Assembly (NCBI GenBank): GCA_016700175.1
Contig: CP065003.1
Location: forward strand, 1,312,001-1,376,000
Direction of reading: 5' to 3'
Length of the DNA stretch: 64,000 nucleotides
DNA from: Acidobacteriota bacterium
GTDB lineage: Bacteria > Acidobacteriota > Blastocatellia > Pyrinomonadales > Pyrinomonadaceae
Shown in pieces: positions 1-11,551 of the stretch; within the stretch, counting starts at the first letter, position 1; the number at the start of each line of letters is the position of its first letter. The position numbers were made by a program, and so were the translations under genes. Below the pieces are notes generated by a model, which saw nothing but the letters and a program-made list of their open reading frames with translations, had not been told where the DNA came from and made no database searches.

Positions 1-222
1 TTGTGCGACGAGCCGACCGGCGCGCTTGATTACAAGACCGGCAAGATCGTGCTTGAAGTCATCGAGCGCGTGAACCGCGAGCTGAATACTACAACCGCGG
101 TCATCACCCACAACGAGGCGATCTCGAAGATGGCCGACCGCGTGATCCGGATCGGGAGCGGACGGATCGTCTCGATCGAGACTAACGAAGAAAAGGCGAG
201 CCCGGGAGAGCTGTCGTGGTGA
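1..222 (+). CDS. ABC transporter ATP-binding protein, C-terminal part (truncated by window edge)
   Basis: Only the last 73 residues are inside the window. They begin at the Walker B region and D-loop (CDEPTGALD) and continue into the H-loop (AVITHNEAI, with His), a layout typical of LolD/MacB-type ATPases that power FtsX-family permeases. The true start lies upstream of base 1, so the TTG at base 1 is not a start. The stop codon overlaps the start of the next gene by 7 bases, so the ATPase and permease are probably translationally coupled and form one complex. Family assignment is firm; the substrate cannot be told. Confidence 0.9.
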   Translation: MCDEPTGALDYKTGKIVLEVIERVNRELNTTTAVITHNEAISKMADRVIRIGSGRIVSIETNEEKASPGELSW

Positions 223-2603
223 AGCAACTGCTCAAACTCCTGTCTCCGCTCAACAAGAAGCTTGTGCGCGACATCAACCACCTGCGCGGACAGGTCGTAG
301 CGACCGCGCTCGTCGTCGCCTGCGGAGTCGCTTCGTTCGTCGCGATGCAGGCGACGTACGACTCGCTTCTGCTCTCGCGCGACACGTACTACTCGCGCTA
401 CCGTTTCGCTGATGTCTTTTCGTCGGTCAAGCGTGCTCCGGAAGGCCTTGAGGAGGATATAAGGACCATCCCCGGGGTCGCGGAGGTCCAGACGAGGGTC
501 GTTTCAAGCGTCACAATCGACCTGCCGGACCTTCCCGAACCCGCTCAGGGCCGGCTGGTCTCGGTCGACCTGACGAGAGGCTCGATCCTGAACGGACTTT
601 ACGTGCAGCGAGGACGTGAACTCGCCGACGAAGCGCGCGACGAAGTGCTGATCAGCGGCGCGTTTGCGGAAGCTAACGGACTGAACCCGGGAGATTCGCT
701 GAACGCAGTCATCAACGGCCGCTGGAGGAGGCTGTCGATCGCGGGAATCGCTCTTTCGCCGGAATACATTTACGAGATACGTCCCGGAAGCATATTCCCC
801 GACAACCGCCGGTTCGGCATCCTGTGGATGTCGCGGCGGTCTGCCGCGGCGGCGTTCGATATGGAGAACGCCTTCAACGATGTCGCGCTGACACTGGCGC
901 CCGGTGCGAACGAAGCGGATGTGATAGAGAGGCTTGATGACGTCCTCGAGCCCTACGGCGGAACCGGCGCGATAGGCCGTGCCGACCAGTATTCGCATCG
1001 ATTCGTCTCGAACGAGCTTTCGGAACTTGAGGTGTTCGGGACGTTCATTCCCGCGATCTTCCTGGGCGTGGTCGCGTTCCTCCTTCACCTCATACTTTCC
1101 AGGCTTGTCGGCATCGAGCGAGAACAGATCGGCCTTTTGAAGGCTTTCGGCTATTCGAACCGGACCATCGGGCTGCATTACCTGAAGCTCGCCGTGCTCG
1201 CGATCATCGGCGGTATCGTGATCGGTATAGCGCTCGGGGCCTGGCTAGGCTCCGGAATGACCGCACTTTACGCCGATTTCTTCCGGTTCCCCATACTTGA
1301 GTTTACACTCCCTTTTTCAGTAGTCCTTTGGGCGTTCATGATTAGTTTTGCCGCCGCCGCGATCGGAGCCGTCACTTCGGTCAGCAAAGCCGTGACGACC
1401 CGGCCTGCGGAAGCGATGAGGCCGGAACCTCCGGCGGATTTCCGGGCGGGATTTCTCGAGCGGTCCGGGCTGAACAGAATGTTCTCGGCTGAAGTGCGCA
1501 TGATCGCTAGAAATCTGGCGCGCCATCCGATAAAAGCGCTGCTGTCCATCGTCGGGATCTCTCTTTCGGTCGCCCTCCTGTTCATAGGCTTTTACTTCTA
1601 CGACGCGATAAACCGGCTGATCGAGATCCAGTTCAACCGGGTTCAGCTTGAAGATGTCGAGGTCACGTTCAACGAGCCTTTGCCCTCTGAAACGCGCTAC
1701 GAACTGCTCAACCTGCCCGGCGTGAACCGTGTCGAGACATACCGCGCCGTTCCGGTGAGGCTTCGCTTTGGCAGCCATTCAAGGCGCGCCGGCCTTATCG
1801 GAATGGAGCAGGGCGGCCGGCTAAGAAACATAGTCGACAAGAACCTGCGCGACGTCCGGATCCCGAACGAAGGCATAGTTCTCTCGACCACACTCGCGGA
1901 ATCGCTGGGGGCCGCCGAAGGCGACGAGGTGACCGTGGAGGTTACAGAAGGCTCGAGGCCGGTTGCGAAAGTGGCTGTCGCCGACACGGTCGAAGAAGCG
2001 GTCGGGATGGGCGTGTATATGGATTCGGACGCCCTGCACAGGCTTCTGAAGGAATCGGAAGTGGTTTCGGGCGCGTATCTCGAGGTCGACGAGAAGTACG
2101 CCCAAGAACTCTATGAAACGCTGAAGAACACCCCCACGGTGGCCGGAGTCGGAAGACCACAGGCGGCGCTGGACAGCTTCAACGAGACCGTCGGCCAGAC
2201 AATAGGAACCTCGACGGCTTTTTTGATAGGATTCGCGTGCGTGATCGCGTTCGGGGTCGTTTATAACGGCGCCCGCATCGCGCTTTCCGAACGGGGCCGC
2301 GAACTTGCGAGCCTCCGGGTTCTTGGCTTCACACGCAGGGAGATCGGGATTATCCTGCTCGGCGAACAGGCGATACTGACGGGATGGGCCGCGCCGGTCG
2401 GTTGGGCTATCGGTTTCGTGCTATGTTTCGCCACTACCCGTGCGATCGATGCGGAGATCATACGGCTCCCCCTCGTGATCAGCGTTGCGACATTTGTTTA
2501 CTCCTTCCTGATCGTCGCGTTTGCGGCTCTGCTTTCGGGCCTTCTTGTCGCCTGGAGGCTAAGGAACCTGGACCTGATCGAGGTCCTGAAAACAAGGGAA
2601 TGA
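216..2603 (+). CDS. FtsX-like ABC transporter permease (MacB/LolE type, duplicated)
   Basis: A 795-residue inner-membrane permease. A first membrane segment lies at about residues 28-50, a periplasmic domain follows, then three segments at about 270-390. A second copy of the same plan starts with a segment near 430-455 and ends with three segments near 665-785. Two FtsX domains in one chain is the usual form in Acidobacteriota-like genomes and in DevC/MacB-like exporters. The GTG start at 216 overlaps the ATPase stop, and the HlyD adaptor starts 4 bases after this stop, so ATPase-permease-adaptor make one operon. Such sets export lipids, lipoproteins, peptides or drugs to the periplasm or beyond. 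The substrate is unknown. Confidence 0.92.
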   Translation: MVKQLLKLLSPLNKKLVRDINHLRGQVVATALVVACGVASFVAMQATYDSLLLSRDTYYSRYRFADVFSSVKRAPEGLEEDIRTIPGVAEVQTRVVSSVTIDLPDLPEPAQGRLVSVDLTRGSILNGLYVQRGRELADEARDEVLISGAFAEANGLNPGDSLNAVINGRWRRLSIAGIALSPEYIYEIRPGSIFPDNRRFGILWMSRRSAAAAFDMENAFNDVALTLAPGANEADVIERLDDVLEPYGGTGAIGRADQYSHRFVSNELSELEVFGTFIPAIFLGVVAFLLHLILSRLVGIEREQIGLLKAFGYSNRTIGLHYLKLAVLAIIGGIVIGIALGAWLGSGMTALYADFFRFPILEFTLPFSVVLWAFMISFAAAAIGAVTSVSKAVTTRPAEAMRPEPPADFRAGFLERSGLNRMFSAEVRMIARNLARHPIKALLSIVGISLSVALLFIGFYFYDAINRLIEIQFNRVQLEDVEVTFNEPLPSETRYELLNLPGVNRVETYRAVPVRLRFGSHSRRAGLIGMEQGGRLRNIVDKNLRDVRIPNEGIVLSTTLAESLGAAEGDEVTVEVTEGSRPVAKVAVADTVEEAVGMGVYMDSDALHRLLKESEVVSGAYLEVDEKYAQELYETLKNTPTVAGVGRPQAALDSFNETVGQTIGTSTAFLIGFACVIAFGVVYNGARIALSERGRELASLRVLGFTRREIGIILLGEQAILTGWAAPVGWAIGFVLCFATTRAIDAEIIRLPLVISVATFVYSFLIVAFAALLSGLLVAWRLRNLDLIEVLKTRE

Positions 2604-2607
2604 CCCG

Positions 2608-3525
2608 ATGCCGAAACTGACCCGAAAACACCTGTTCATAGTGCTGGGAGTGATCGCGGCCCTGGCACTCGCCTATTTCGCGTTCTTCCGGGAGGCGCCG
2701 GTTTCGGTCCAGACGGGCGAGGCCGCCCGCGGTGAATTGATGGAAACCATCGATGCCGAAGGCACTACCCGCTATCACGACCGCTACGTCGTCACCGCGC
2801 CCGTTTCGGGCAAGATGTCGCGGGTAGGGATCCACGAGGGTGCGAACATTCCGCAGGGATTCCAGATAACTAGGGTCGATCCGTCGCCTCCGAAGACAAC
2901 CGATCCCAGCCAGCTCGAAGAGCCGAGCGTACTTCCCGCCGCCTTTCCCGTGCTGGCGCCCGTTTCGGGCCGCGTGACCCGGGTTTTCGAAACGGGGGAG
3001 AAGATCCTGGAAGCCGGGACGCCGATCATCGAGATCAGCAAGCCTTCGAGGCTCGAGCTTGTGATCGACGTGCTTTCGAGGGACGCGACGCGGATAAAGC
3101 CGAACATGAAGGTGATCGTCGAGGACTGGGGCGCCGACAAGGAGCCTTTGAGGGCGCGCGTCGCAACGGTCGAACCGAGGGCGTTCACGAAGGTCTCGGC
3201 GCTCGGCGTCGAAGAGCAGAGGGTGAACATCATCTGCGAATTGATCGAGCCTCCGAGGGAACTCGGCGGGAACTTCCGCGTCGACGCACGCATCGTGCTT
3301 TGGGAAGGAAAGGACGTTTTACAGGTACCTTCGAATGCATTGTTCCGGTCCGGGGAGGACTGGGCTGTGTTCGCTGTGGAACGCGGCAGGGCTGCGTTGA
3401 GGAAGATCAGGACCGGGCATCGGTCGCGCGACTCGGTCGAGGTGCTGGAAGGCCTCGCGGAAGGCGAAACGGTGATCCTGCATCCGCCGAACACGGTGTC
3501 CGACGGGACGAAGGTCTCGGATTAG
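2608..3525 (+). CDS. HlyD/MacA-type periplasmic adaptor (membrane fusion protein)
   Basis: A 305-residue adaptor protein. An N-terminal membrane anchor (about residues 6-24, hydrophobic and rich in Leu/Ala) precedes a lipoyl-like first half (around VVTAPVSGKMSRVGIHEGA), a second matching half (VLAPVSGRVTRVFETGEKI) and a beta-barrel domain; the C-terminus (VLEGLAEGETVILHPP) is typical of RND/ABC adaptors. The coiled-coil hairpin between the lipoyl halves is very short, so it may not reach a TolC channel. It closes the operon with the ATPase and permease. Repeats begin directly after the stop. Confidence 0.9.
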   Translation: MPKLTRKHLFIVLGVIAALALAYFAFFREAPVSVQTGEAARGELMETIDAEGTTRYHDRYVVTAPVSGKMSRVGIHEGANIPQGFQITRVDPSPPKTTDPSQLEEPSVLPAAFPVLAPVSGRVTRVFETGEKILEAGTPIIEISKPSRLELVIDVLSRDATRIKPNMKVIVEDWGADKEPLRARVATVEPRAFTKVSALGVEEQRVNIICELIEPPRELGGNFRVDARIVLWEGKDVLQVPSNALFRSGEDWAVFAVERGRAALRKIRTGHRSRDSVEVLEGLAEGETVILHPPNTVSDGTKVSD

Positions 3526-4411
3526 TTCAAAGTTAAGGAACGGACGGGAGCACCGGAACGCACGCGTCCCGCGTGCAACAGCCGCCGAAGGCGGGCGAAG
3601 AAAGGACACAGATGAACACGGATGAAGAAAGATGGGAGACCGTCCATTCGCGTAGAAACATTTGAGTGAACAGTGAGCAGATGTGACCCCATTCGCGTAG
3701 CGACGTTTCCCGCCGACGAGAGTGTTTTTCAGGATTCCTGCCGTCCTTTGTGACCTCTGCGACGCCCTCTGAGACCTCTGTGGATTAATCTTCTAAAAGA
3801 ATTCAAAACCTGATCAAAGAATTAACCACGGAGGGCACTGAGGTCTTCACAGAGAAACACGGAGGCCGTTCAAAGTTACCTCCGTTGTCGCGCAGCGGCA
3901 GTTGACATCACGGTACGGAGGTTAGTTCGCGTAGCGAACCTGTATCTTAGCCGTGGCCTTCAGGCCACGGAAGGTCGGCAAGAGATTCCCCTAGTCGCGT
4001 AGCGACGTGGGAGTGAGCGGTGAGCAGTGAGCAGTGAGCAGTTAGCAACTAAAAATCCGGTTCGCGCAACGACGTGCCCATTGGGGGATCTTCACCCTAT
4101 CCTGGGATTCCTTCCTTTGTGACCTCTGCGACGCCCTCTGAGACCTCTGTGGTTTAATCATCTGAAAGAATTCAAAACCTAATCAAAGAATTAACCACGG
4201 AGTGCACGAGGGTTTTCACGGAGGGACACGGAGTTCGATCGGTCCGGTGGAAGAGAAGTGAGTTCCCACTTGCTCGGGTCAAGTCTTTCTGTTCCGGCGA
4301 GGATCAAAGACCTCACCGTCGCTCTCCCTGACAGTCGGGCTTCGGACACTCGCCCCCCCCGGACTCCCGCCGCTGCGACGTCGACAGGCTAAAGCCCAAG
4401 GTACCCCACCA
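3526..4411. repeat. Long non-coding repeat cluster after the exporter operon
   Basis: No credible gene is seen here. A 121-bp sequence is present twice in direct orientation (3744-3864 and 4113-4233) with few differences; each copy holds a palindrome around CCTCTGTGG...ATTAACCACGGAGG. Copies of other dispersed families are also present: the palindrome GTCGCGTAGCGAC (near 3993-4006 and variants near 3703, 3928 and 4066), a GTGGCC/GGCCAC hairpin near 3950-3970, a module with GAACGCACGCGTCCCGCGTG (from about 3555) that recurs upstream of uvrA, and five 7-bp units related to GTGAGCA at 4013-4047. Confidence 0.8.
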
Positions 4412-4496
4412 CTCACCTCTCAGCACTCATTTCTCAACACTCATTTCTCAGCACTCATATCTCAGTACTCATCTCTCAGCACTCATTTCTCAGTAC

Positions 4497-4516
<20 letters not shown>
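4412..4516. repeat. Heptanucleotide tandem array overlapping the uvrA 3' end
   Basis: Fifteen contiguous 7-bp units, each starting CTCA and followed by three variable bases (gca, ttt, aca, tat, gta, tct), with no phase break. The uvrA stop codon (4497-4499 on the minus strand) is supplied by one unit, and the last residues of UvrA (VLSTER) are encoded by the array. Confidence 0.95.
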
Positions 4517-7328
<2,812 letters not shown>

Positions 7329-7891
7329 AGGCCCACTGACGAGAAATCCGGGATGATCCGAATCCTTAATTTTATCAGCGGGCCTTCTCAGTTCAAAGTT
7401 CAAGGTTCAATGTTCAAAGGGAGTGAGCGACTGGAGCGCGGGCGGCCCGCCCGCATTGCGCCGCACGGCACAACGGAACGCACGCGTCCCGCGTGCAACG
7501 GCCGCCGAAGGCGGGTGAAGAAAGGACACAGATGAACACGGATAAAGAGAGATGAATGAATGCCCGTTTGCGTATCGAAGTCGGAGTGAGCGGTGAGCAT
7601 GAGCAGCTCCAAGCATGTCCGAAGCCCGACCGTCAGGGAGGGCTACCGTGAGGACTGAGAGGAAAGAACTGAGGACTGAGATCCCGTTCGCGTAGCGACG
7701 TCGGAGTGAGCGATGAGCAGTGAGCGGTATGTAGTTGGGGTCCCTTTCGCGTAGCGAACCTGTATCTTGGCCTTGGCCTTCAGGTCACGGGGGGGGGGGT
7801 GTTTCAAACATTCCGCCAGTCGAGTAGCGACGTTTGACCCAATGGCTTCGGAGCGCTGATGCCCTCGGACACACCTTTGACACTGAATTCC
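7329..7891. repeat. Non-coding repeat cluster upstream of uvrA
   Basis: No credible gene. Four 7-bp units of the GTTCAAA type lie at 7391-7418. The module with GGAACGCACGCGTCCCGCGTG and GACACAGATGAACACGGAT (about 7470-7553) is a second copy of the one at about 3550-3632, so uvrA is flanked by direct copies. An AGCCCGACCGT...GGGCTAC hairpin follows at about 7622-7648 and GGACTGA-type heptamers at 7652-7679. Several GTCGC/GCGAC palindromes are also present, with a run of eleven G at about 7789-7799. Confidence 0.8.
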
Positions 7892-8473
7892 TCAGGCGCC
7901 AGAAAACCAAGCCAAGACCCGTTTATGATTCTTGTTACCCCGCCAGCGCTCGCTCACCATCATCGTGCCTAGACTGCAGCTCTCCTCATACGTCTTCCTG
8001 AAATCCGGCGCGACGGAATCAGCGTAATCCAAGAACTGGGAAATATCGTCGAACAACTTTCCCGCACCGCATAAATAGTTGTCGCCCCAAGCGGAATCCA
8101 TCGAATTCACCGCTTTTCGCCATCCGGCAAAAAGATAGCTGCGAATTGCCCGGCGTTCGGGATCCGGCCAGTCCTCGAAACCGCCGATGTGAAACTTCTC
8201 GAAGGTAACGCCCGCATCAATGAAGTAAATGTCCGTTTCGGTAAGCTCAACGATCCGGGGAAGGAAGTATCGAAAGTCGTCGACATTTCCTATGGTTGTC
8301 ATCGCCTTGAAGGCATAGAACTCCAGATCTTCCGTGCTCAACGCGCGAAGTGGTTTCGAGATCAGGGGTTCCGCATCAAGCCTGACGGTACAGCATTCGC
8401 ATCCGCCGAACTCCGTTGGCCTCGGGTAACTTGAGAAGACTTCGTATAGTCGGTCGATTTGTTTTTTCATCAT
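7892..8473 (-). CDS. Hypothetical protein
   Basis: A 193-residue soluble protein (from MMKKQIDRLYEVFSSYP) that I do not recognise. Near its N-terminus it has a Cys-rich motif, GGCECCTV, preceded by SYPRP; the rest is rich in aromatic and acidic residues with no signal peptide or membrane segment. An in-frame start exists 33 bases further upstream (8506); I chose the internal Met because the upstream residues look like read-through. No clear ribosome site supports either. It sits alone between repeat clusters, with a second small unknown gene on the same strand about 270 bases upstream. Small lone proteins of this kind are often immunity or accessory factors, but nothing here proves it. Confidence 0.6.
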   Translation of the reverse strand: MMKKQIDRLYEVFSSYPRPTEFGGCECCTVRLDAEPLISKPLRALSTEDLEFYAFKAMTTIGNVDDFRYFLPRIVELTETDIYFIDAGVTFEKFHIGGFEDWPDPERRAIRSYLFAGWRKAVNSMDSAWGDNYLCGAGKLFDDISQFLDYADSVAPDFRKTYEESCSLGTMMVSERWRGNKNHKRVLAWFSGA

Positions 8474-8506
8474 CGATGGCTCTCGGAAAGTATACCGAAC
8501 CAGCAT

Positions 8507-8742
8507 CCGGGCAGGTCTTGCAACCGCGATGAAGAAATCAAGGGCTTCGAAGGATGTAGCGCGAGCTTCAGCTTGCGCAACCTTTCCTTGAGCGTTGGGG
8601 CCGGGACAAGCTGAAGCTTGTCTTACGGAATGACGCCGTTACGCGGCTGGATGATCGTGGCGAGCATTTACCGTGGGCTGAAGCCCGCGGCTAAGATACG
8701 TCGTCGCTACGCGACGAGGAAGATCTCCGATCGATCCCTTCT
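8507..8742. repeat. Dispersed palindromic repeats between two small genes
   Basis: Contains AGCTTCAGCTTGCGC with its inverted partner ACAAGCTGAAGCTTGT, and a composite repeat at about 8669-8724 made of CCGTGGGCTGAAGCCCGCGG, a CTAAGATA joint and a CGTCGTCGCTACGCGACG palindrome. The same composite recurs at about 9341-9395. No gene seen. Confidence 0.75.
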
Positions 8743-9201
8743 TTACTCGCTTCCTGAGATACTACGAACGTCATAGAACATCTTGACGAGAGTATGGTCA
8801 GCGTCTGACACTTCAAGTTTTTCGAGCGTCCTTTTCCCGACGCGACGATCAATGATCGCGAAAGCCCGCACGATCGGATCTGAGGAACGCAATGCTTCCT
8901 CAACCGGGATTCGAAGGTAAATCCGCATCGCATTGCCAAAATCCGCCGGCCCGTGGATCTCAGCCGCCGCCAACGCCGGCGAAATTTCATCACGCTCCAA
9001 GCCACGTTGATACAGATCAGCTTCTGCCCATTCACGGGGATAGTGTTTGCAATCGAAGACGCGCTCGCCGTCGACGGTGATCCACACCTTGTCTGCCCCG
9101 TCGTGAGATCTTCGATAACTGGTCAAATGAAAATCTATCCTGTGCCGCAGTTCGGGCGCGATAAATGACTTGACCCTTGATTTCAGTTTTGACCACTGCA
9201 T
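8743..9201 (-). CDS. Hypothetical protein resembling the SF0329 family
   Basis: A 152-residue soluble protein starting MQWSKLKSRVKSFIAPELR. The N-terminal pattern WSKLK...F...L..RI..H.T.YR..HDGADK.WITVDGERV matches what I remember of the small SF0329 family of unknown function. The C-terminal half (PVEEALRSSDPIVRAFAIIDRRVGKRTLEKLE) looks like a helical repeat-type fold. There is no signal peptide. It is isolated in a repeat-rich stretch with no operon partner closer than about 270 bases. Family recall is from the N-terminal motif only. Confidence 0.6.
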   Translation of the reverse strand: MQWSKLKSRVKSFIAPELRHRIDFHLTSYRRSHDGADKVWITVDGERVFDCKHYPREWAEADLYQRGLERDEISPALAAAEIHGPADFGNAMRIYLRIPVEEALRSSDPIVRAFAIIDRRVGKRTLEKLEVSDADHTLVKMFYDVRSISGSE

Positions 9202-9410
9202 AGGCTCGTTCGCGTAGCGAACCGGTATCTTAGCCGTGGCCTTCAGGCCACGTTGGGCGTTTCAACCGTTCCGCCAGTCGCGTAGCGACGTCTCCGTGTC
9301 GAGAACCGCCGCTACGCGGCTGAGTGATCTTGGCGTGTTTCTACCGTGGGCTGAAGCCCGCGGCTAAGATACGTCGTCGCTACGCGACGAGGAAGATATT
9401 TGTCGACCTC
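9202..9410. repeat. Dispersed palindromes upstream of a 70-bp tandem array
   Basis: Two TTCGCGTAGCGAA or GTCGCGTAGCGAC palindromes, a GTGGCCTTCAGGCCAC hairpin, and the composite CCGTGGGCTGAAGCCCGCGG plus CGTCGTCGCTACGCGACG repeat. No gene seen. Confidence 0.75.
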
Positions 9411-9740
9411 GCCGGAAAGGCCAAGCCTTTCCGCACACAGGGGCGGCGGAGCCGCGAAGAAGGACATTTAGGTGCGCCTTGCCGGAAAGGCCGAGCCTTT
9501 CCGCACACACCGGCGGCGGAGCCGCGAAGAAGGACATTTAGGTGCGCCTCTCCGGAAAGGCTGAGGCTCTCCGCACACACCGGCGGCGAAGCCGCAAAGA
9601 ACAATAATTAAAAGTGCGCCTTGCCGGAAAGGCTGAACCTTTCCGCACACACCGGCGGCGGAGCCGCGAAGAAAAAATTCGGGGTGTCTCGCCGGACAGC
9701 CCGAGCCTTTCCGCACACACCGGCGGCGGAGCCGCGGGCC
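9411..9740. repeat. Five-copy tandem array of a 68-72 bp palindromic unit
   Basis: Units start near 9411, 9481, 9551, 9623 and 9691. Each holds GCCGGAAAGGCCGAGCCTTT or a close variant (a hairpin), then CCGCACACACCGGCGGCGGAGC, then a less conserved linker of about 20 bp ending GTGCGCC. Single copies of the same family lie near 27970-28020 and 30910-30963, and a variant reading GGTAAGCC lies near 28160-28203 and, inverted, near 30820-30862. Small open frames across the array are by-products of the repeat. Confidence 0.9.
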
Positions 9741-9971
9741 AAGCATCGATTTTCGCTTCATCGGAAGGAAGTGGCAGCGTCAGATCAACGACGAAATCCT
9801 ATCTAACCTGTCCATCTTGCTTCTTCTTCGCTTCGCTCACTGCACGCGGGACGCGTGCGCTCCGATGCTCCTTTCCATCCTGTTTCTCCGCCTTCCAGCG
9901 TTTTCGCTTCGCTCACTGCACGCGGGACGCGTCCGTTCCGAAGATCACGCACACAAGTGCGCCTGCTATAC
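9741..9971. repeat. Non-coding gap with two copies of a GC-rich palindrome
   Basis: Two direct copies of a unit with CTTCGCTCACTGCACGCGGG and GACGCGT (about 9831-9859 and 9907-9934). This is the inverted form of the ACGCGTCCCGCGTGCA module beside uvrA. No gene or terminator with a T-run is evident. Confidence 0.7.
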
Positions 9972-10718
9972 CTATTTCGCCTTGCCCTGGTTGGCCACCG
10001 CTTCCTGCAGCTTCCGGATCTCTTCCGGGTCGCCGAGGTAATAGCTCTTGATCGAGTTGAGGTCCTCGTCGAGCTCATAAACAAGCGGGATCCCCGTCGG
10101 GATGTTCACGCCGACGATCTTGTCGTCCGGGATGTCGTCCAGATATTTCACGAGCGCGCGGATCGAGTTTCCGTGCGCCGCGACAAGCAGACGCTTGCCG
10201 TCGAGGATCTGCGGCGCTATCTCGTTCTCCCAGTACGGCAGAAATCGCTCGACGGTATCCTTCAGGCATTCCGTCAAAGGAAACTCGTCTCCGTCGAAGT
10301 CTCTGTACCGCGGATCGTTTCGGGAATTGCGCGGGTCGTCCTCGTCAAGCGGAGGCGGGGGAATGTCGTAGCTTCTGCGCCAGATCTGGACCTGCTCCTC
10401 GCCGACCTTCGCCGCCATCTCCGCCTTGTTCAGGCCCTGTAGGTCGCCGTAATGGCGCTCGTTCAACCGCCACGACTTCCGGACCGGCATCCACATCGTG
10501 TCCATTTCGTCGAGGATTATCCAGAGCGTGCGTATCGCGCGCTTCAGCACCGACGTGTAGGCGAGGTCGAACTCGAACCCCTCTTTCTTCAGCGTCTCGC
10601 CTGCGGTCTTCGCCTCGAGCCTTCCCTGTTCCGTAAGATCGACGTCGGTCCAGCCCGTGAACCGGTTAGTCTTGTTCCATTCGCTTTGTCCGTGACGGAC
10701 CAATACAAGTTTATACAT
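9972..10718 (-). CDS. gpmA: 2,3-bisphosphoglycerate-dependent phosphoglycerate mutase
   Basis: Interconverts 2- and 3-phosphoglycerate in glycolysis and gluconeogenesis; cytoplasmic. The 248 residues match the dPGM length. The catalytic motif VRHGQSEWN (phosphorylated His near residue 9) is followed by NRFTGWTDVDLTEQG; LNERHYGDLQGLNK and the second His motif (LLVAAHGNSIRAL) are present. The start codon sits at the edge of a 7-bp repeat array, and an IS1595 element lies 35 bases upstream, so its promoter region may have been altered by the insertion. Confidence 0.97.
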   Translation of the reverse strand: MYKLVLVRHGQSEWNKTNRFTGWTDVDLTEQGRLEAKTAGETLKKEGFEFDLAYTSVLKRAIRTLWIILDEMDTMWMPVRKSWRLNERHYGDLQGLNKAEMAAKVGEEQVQIWRRSYDIPPPPLDEDDPRNSRNDPRYRDFDGDEFPLTECLKDTVERFLPYWENEIAPQILDGKRLLVAAHGNSIRALVKYLDDIPDDKIVGVNIPTGIPLVYELDEDLNSIKSYYLGDPEEIRKLQEAVANQGKAK

Positions 10719-10719
10719 A

Positions 10720-10753
10720 TGTCAATTTTCAATGGTCAGCGATCATTCATCAA
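10720..10753. repeat. Left half of a heptanucleotide array split by IS1595
   Basis: Units tgtcaat, tttcaat, ggtcagc, gatcatt and catcaa(t). If the insertion sequence and one copy of its target duplication are removed, the array continues in the same phase with gctcagg, ggtcaat, gatcaag and tatcaat up to about 11526. Confidence 0.85.
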
Positions 10754-11489
10754 GGGTCATGACTAGTTAACTCAGAAATCTTTGACAATTTTCAAGAGTA
10801 TTGGGTACAGGTTCTGCTTTCTATAATTGAACCTAAACTCACACTCTTTCAGGTGCAAGTAAAAGGTCTCTGGACGCATGCCGCGGAACTTTGCGAGACG
10901 GACTTTGGCCAGTCCCCAGAAGCCCTCGATCCCGTTTATGTGGCTTGAGCCGACAACGAACTCATCGCGGTTGTGATAGACCCGATAGTGCTTCTGGTAG
11001 CCCATGTCGACGATCGAATCGTAGGTCCTCATGCCATCGGTATGGACCGTTGAATCGAGTGTCACCTTGCCCCTGATAATGGCGAAAAGCGTCTGTTTGG
11101 AGCAGTTAGGGACGATCTCGGTATAGACCGAACCGTTCCGTTTGTAGATCCCGAAGACGAGGGTCTTGCGGGCAGCTCCGCGGCCATGCTTTCCAGGGAT
11201 CCGCTTTGGGCCGAAGTAGCATTCGTCGAGTTCGACCTCTCCTGAGAAGGGAGACTCGCTCTTGCAGAAAGCCGCTATCGCCTCGCGGATCAGTTTCAAA
11301 TACCGGTTGACCGTATTGCGGTTCAGCCTGGTCAAAGCAGCGATCTGAGTAGCGGTCAGATCAACGGCAAAAAGCCTAAGAATCTCGCGAATTTTCCGGT
11401 CAGAAATTCGTGCACGCTTGAATCGCTTGTAATTGCTACTCATGACTGAAGTTAACTACTCTAGCAGATTAGTTAACTAGTCATGACCC
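10754..11489 (-). mobile_element. IS1595-family insertion sequence, intact
   Basis: A 736-bp element. The two ends carry a perfect 19-bp inverted repeat (GGGTCATGACTAGTTAACT) and are bounded by an identical 8-bp direct duplication TTCATCAA (10746-10753 and 11490-11497), the target-site length expected for the family. One intact transposase fills the element. Perfect ends and duplication point to a recent and possibly active insertion. Confidence 0.95.
10772..11443 (-). CDS. IS1595-family transposase (ISXO2-like)
   Basis: A 223-residue DDE-type transposase. The N-terminal helix-turn-helix (LTATQIAALTRLNRNTVNRY) binds element DNA. The catalytic domain shows the first Asp in VELDECYFGPKR, the second in VHTDGMRTYDS and the family-typical Asn/Glu block in HINGIEGFWGLAKVRLAKFRG. 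Length and arrangement are those of the shorter IS1595 members without an N-terminal zinc ribbon. The stop codon lies just inside the left inverted repeat. Nothing suggests inactivation. Confidence 0.95.
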   Translation of the reverse strand: MSSNYKRFKRARISDRKIREILRLFAVDLTATQIAALTRLNRNTVNRYLKLIREAIAAFCKSESPFSGEVELDECYFGPKRIPGKHGRGAARKTLVFGIYKRNGSVYTEIVPNCSKQTLFAIIRGKVTLDSTVHTDGMRTYDSIVDMGYQKHYRVYHNRDEFVVGSSHINGIEGFWGLAKVRLAKFRGMRPETFYLHLKECEFRFNYRKQNLYPILLKIVKDF

Positions 11490-11551
11490 TTCATCAATGC
11501 TCAGGGGTCAATGATCAAGTATCAATTACAGATCGCGATGAAAGTGGAGTT

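Noticed and set aside
9411..9740. CRISPR array
   Set aside because: Units repeat over nearly their whole 68-72 bp, the linkers are not spacer-like unique sequences, and no cas gene is present.
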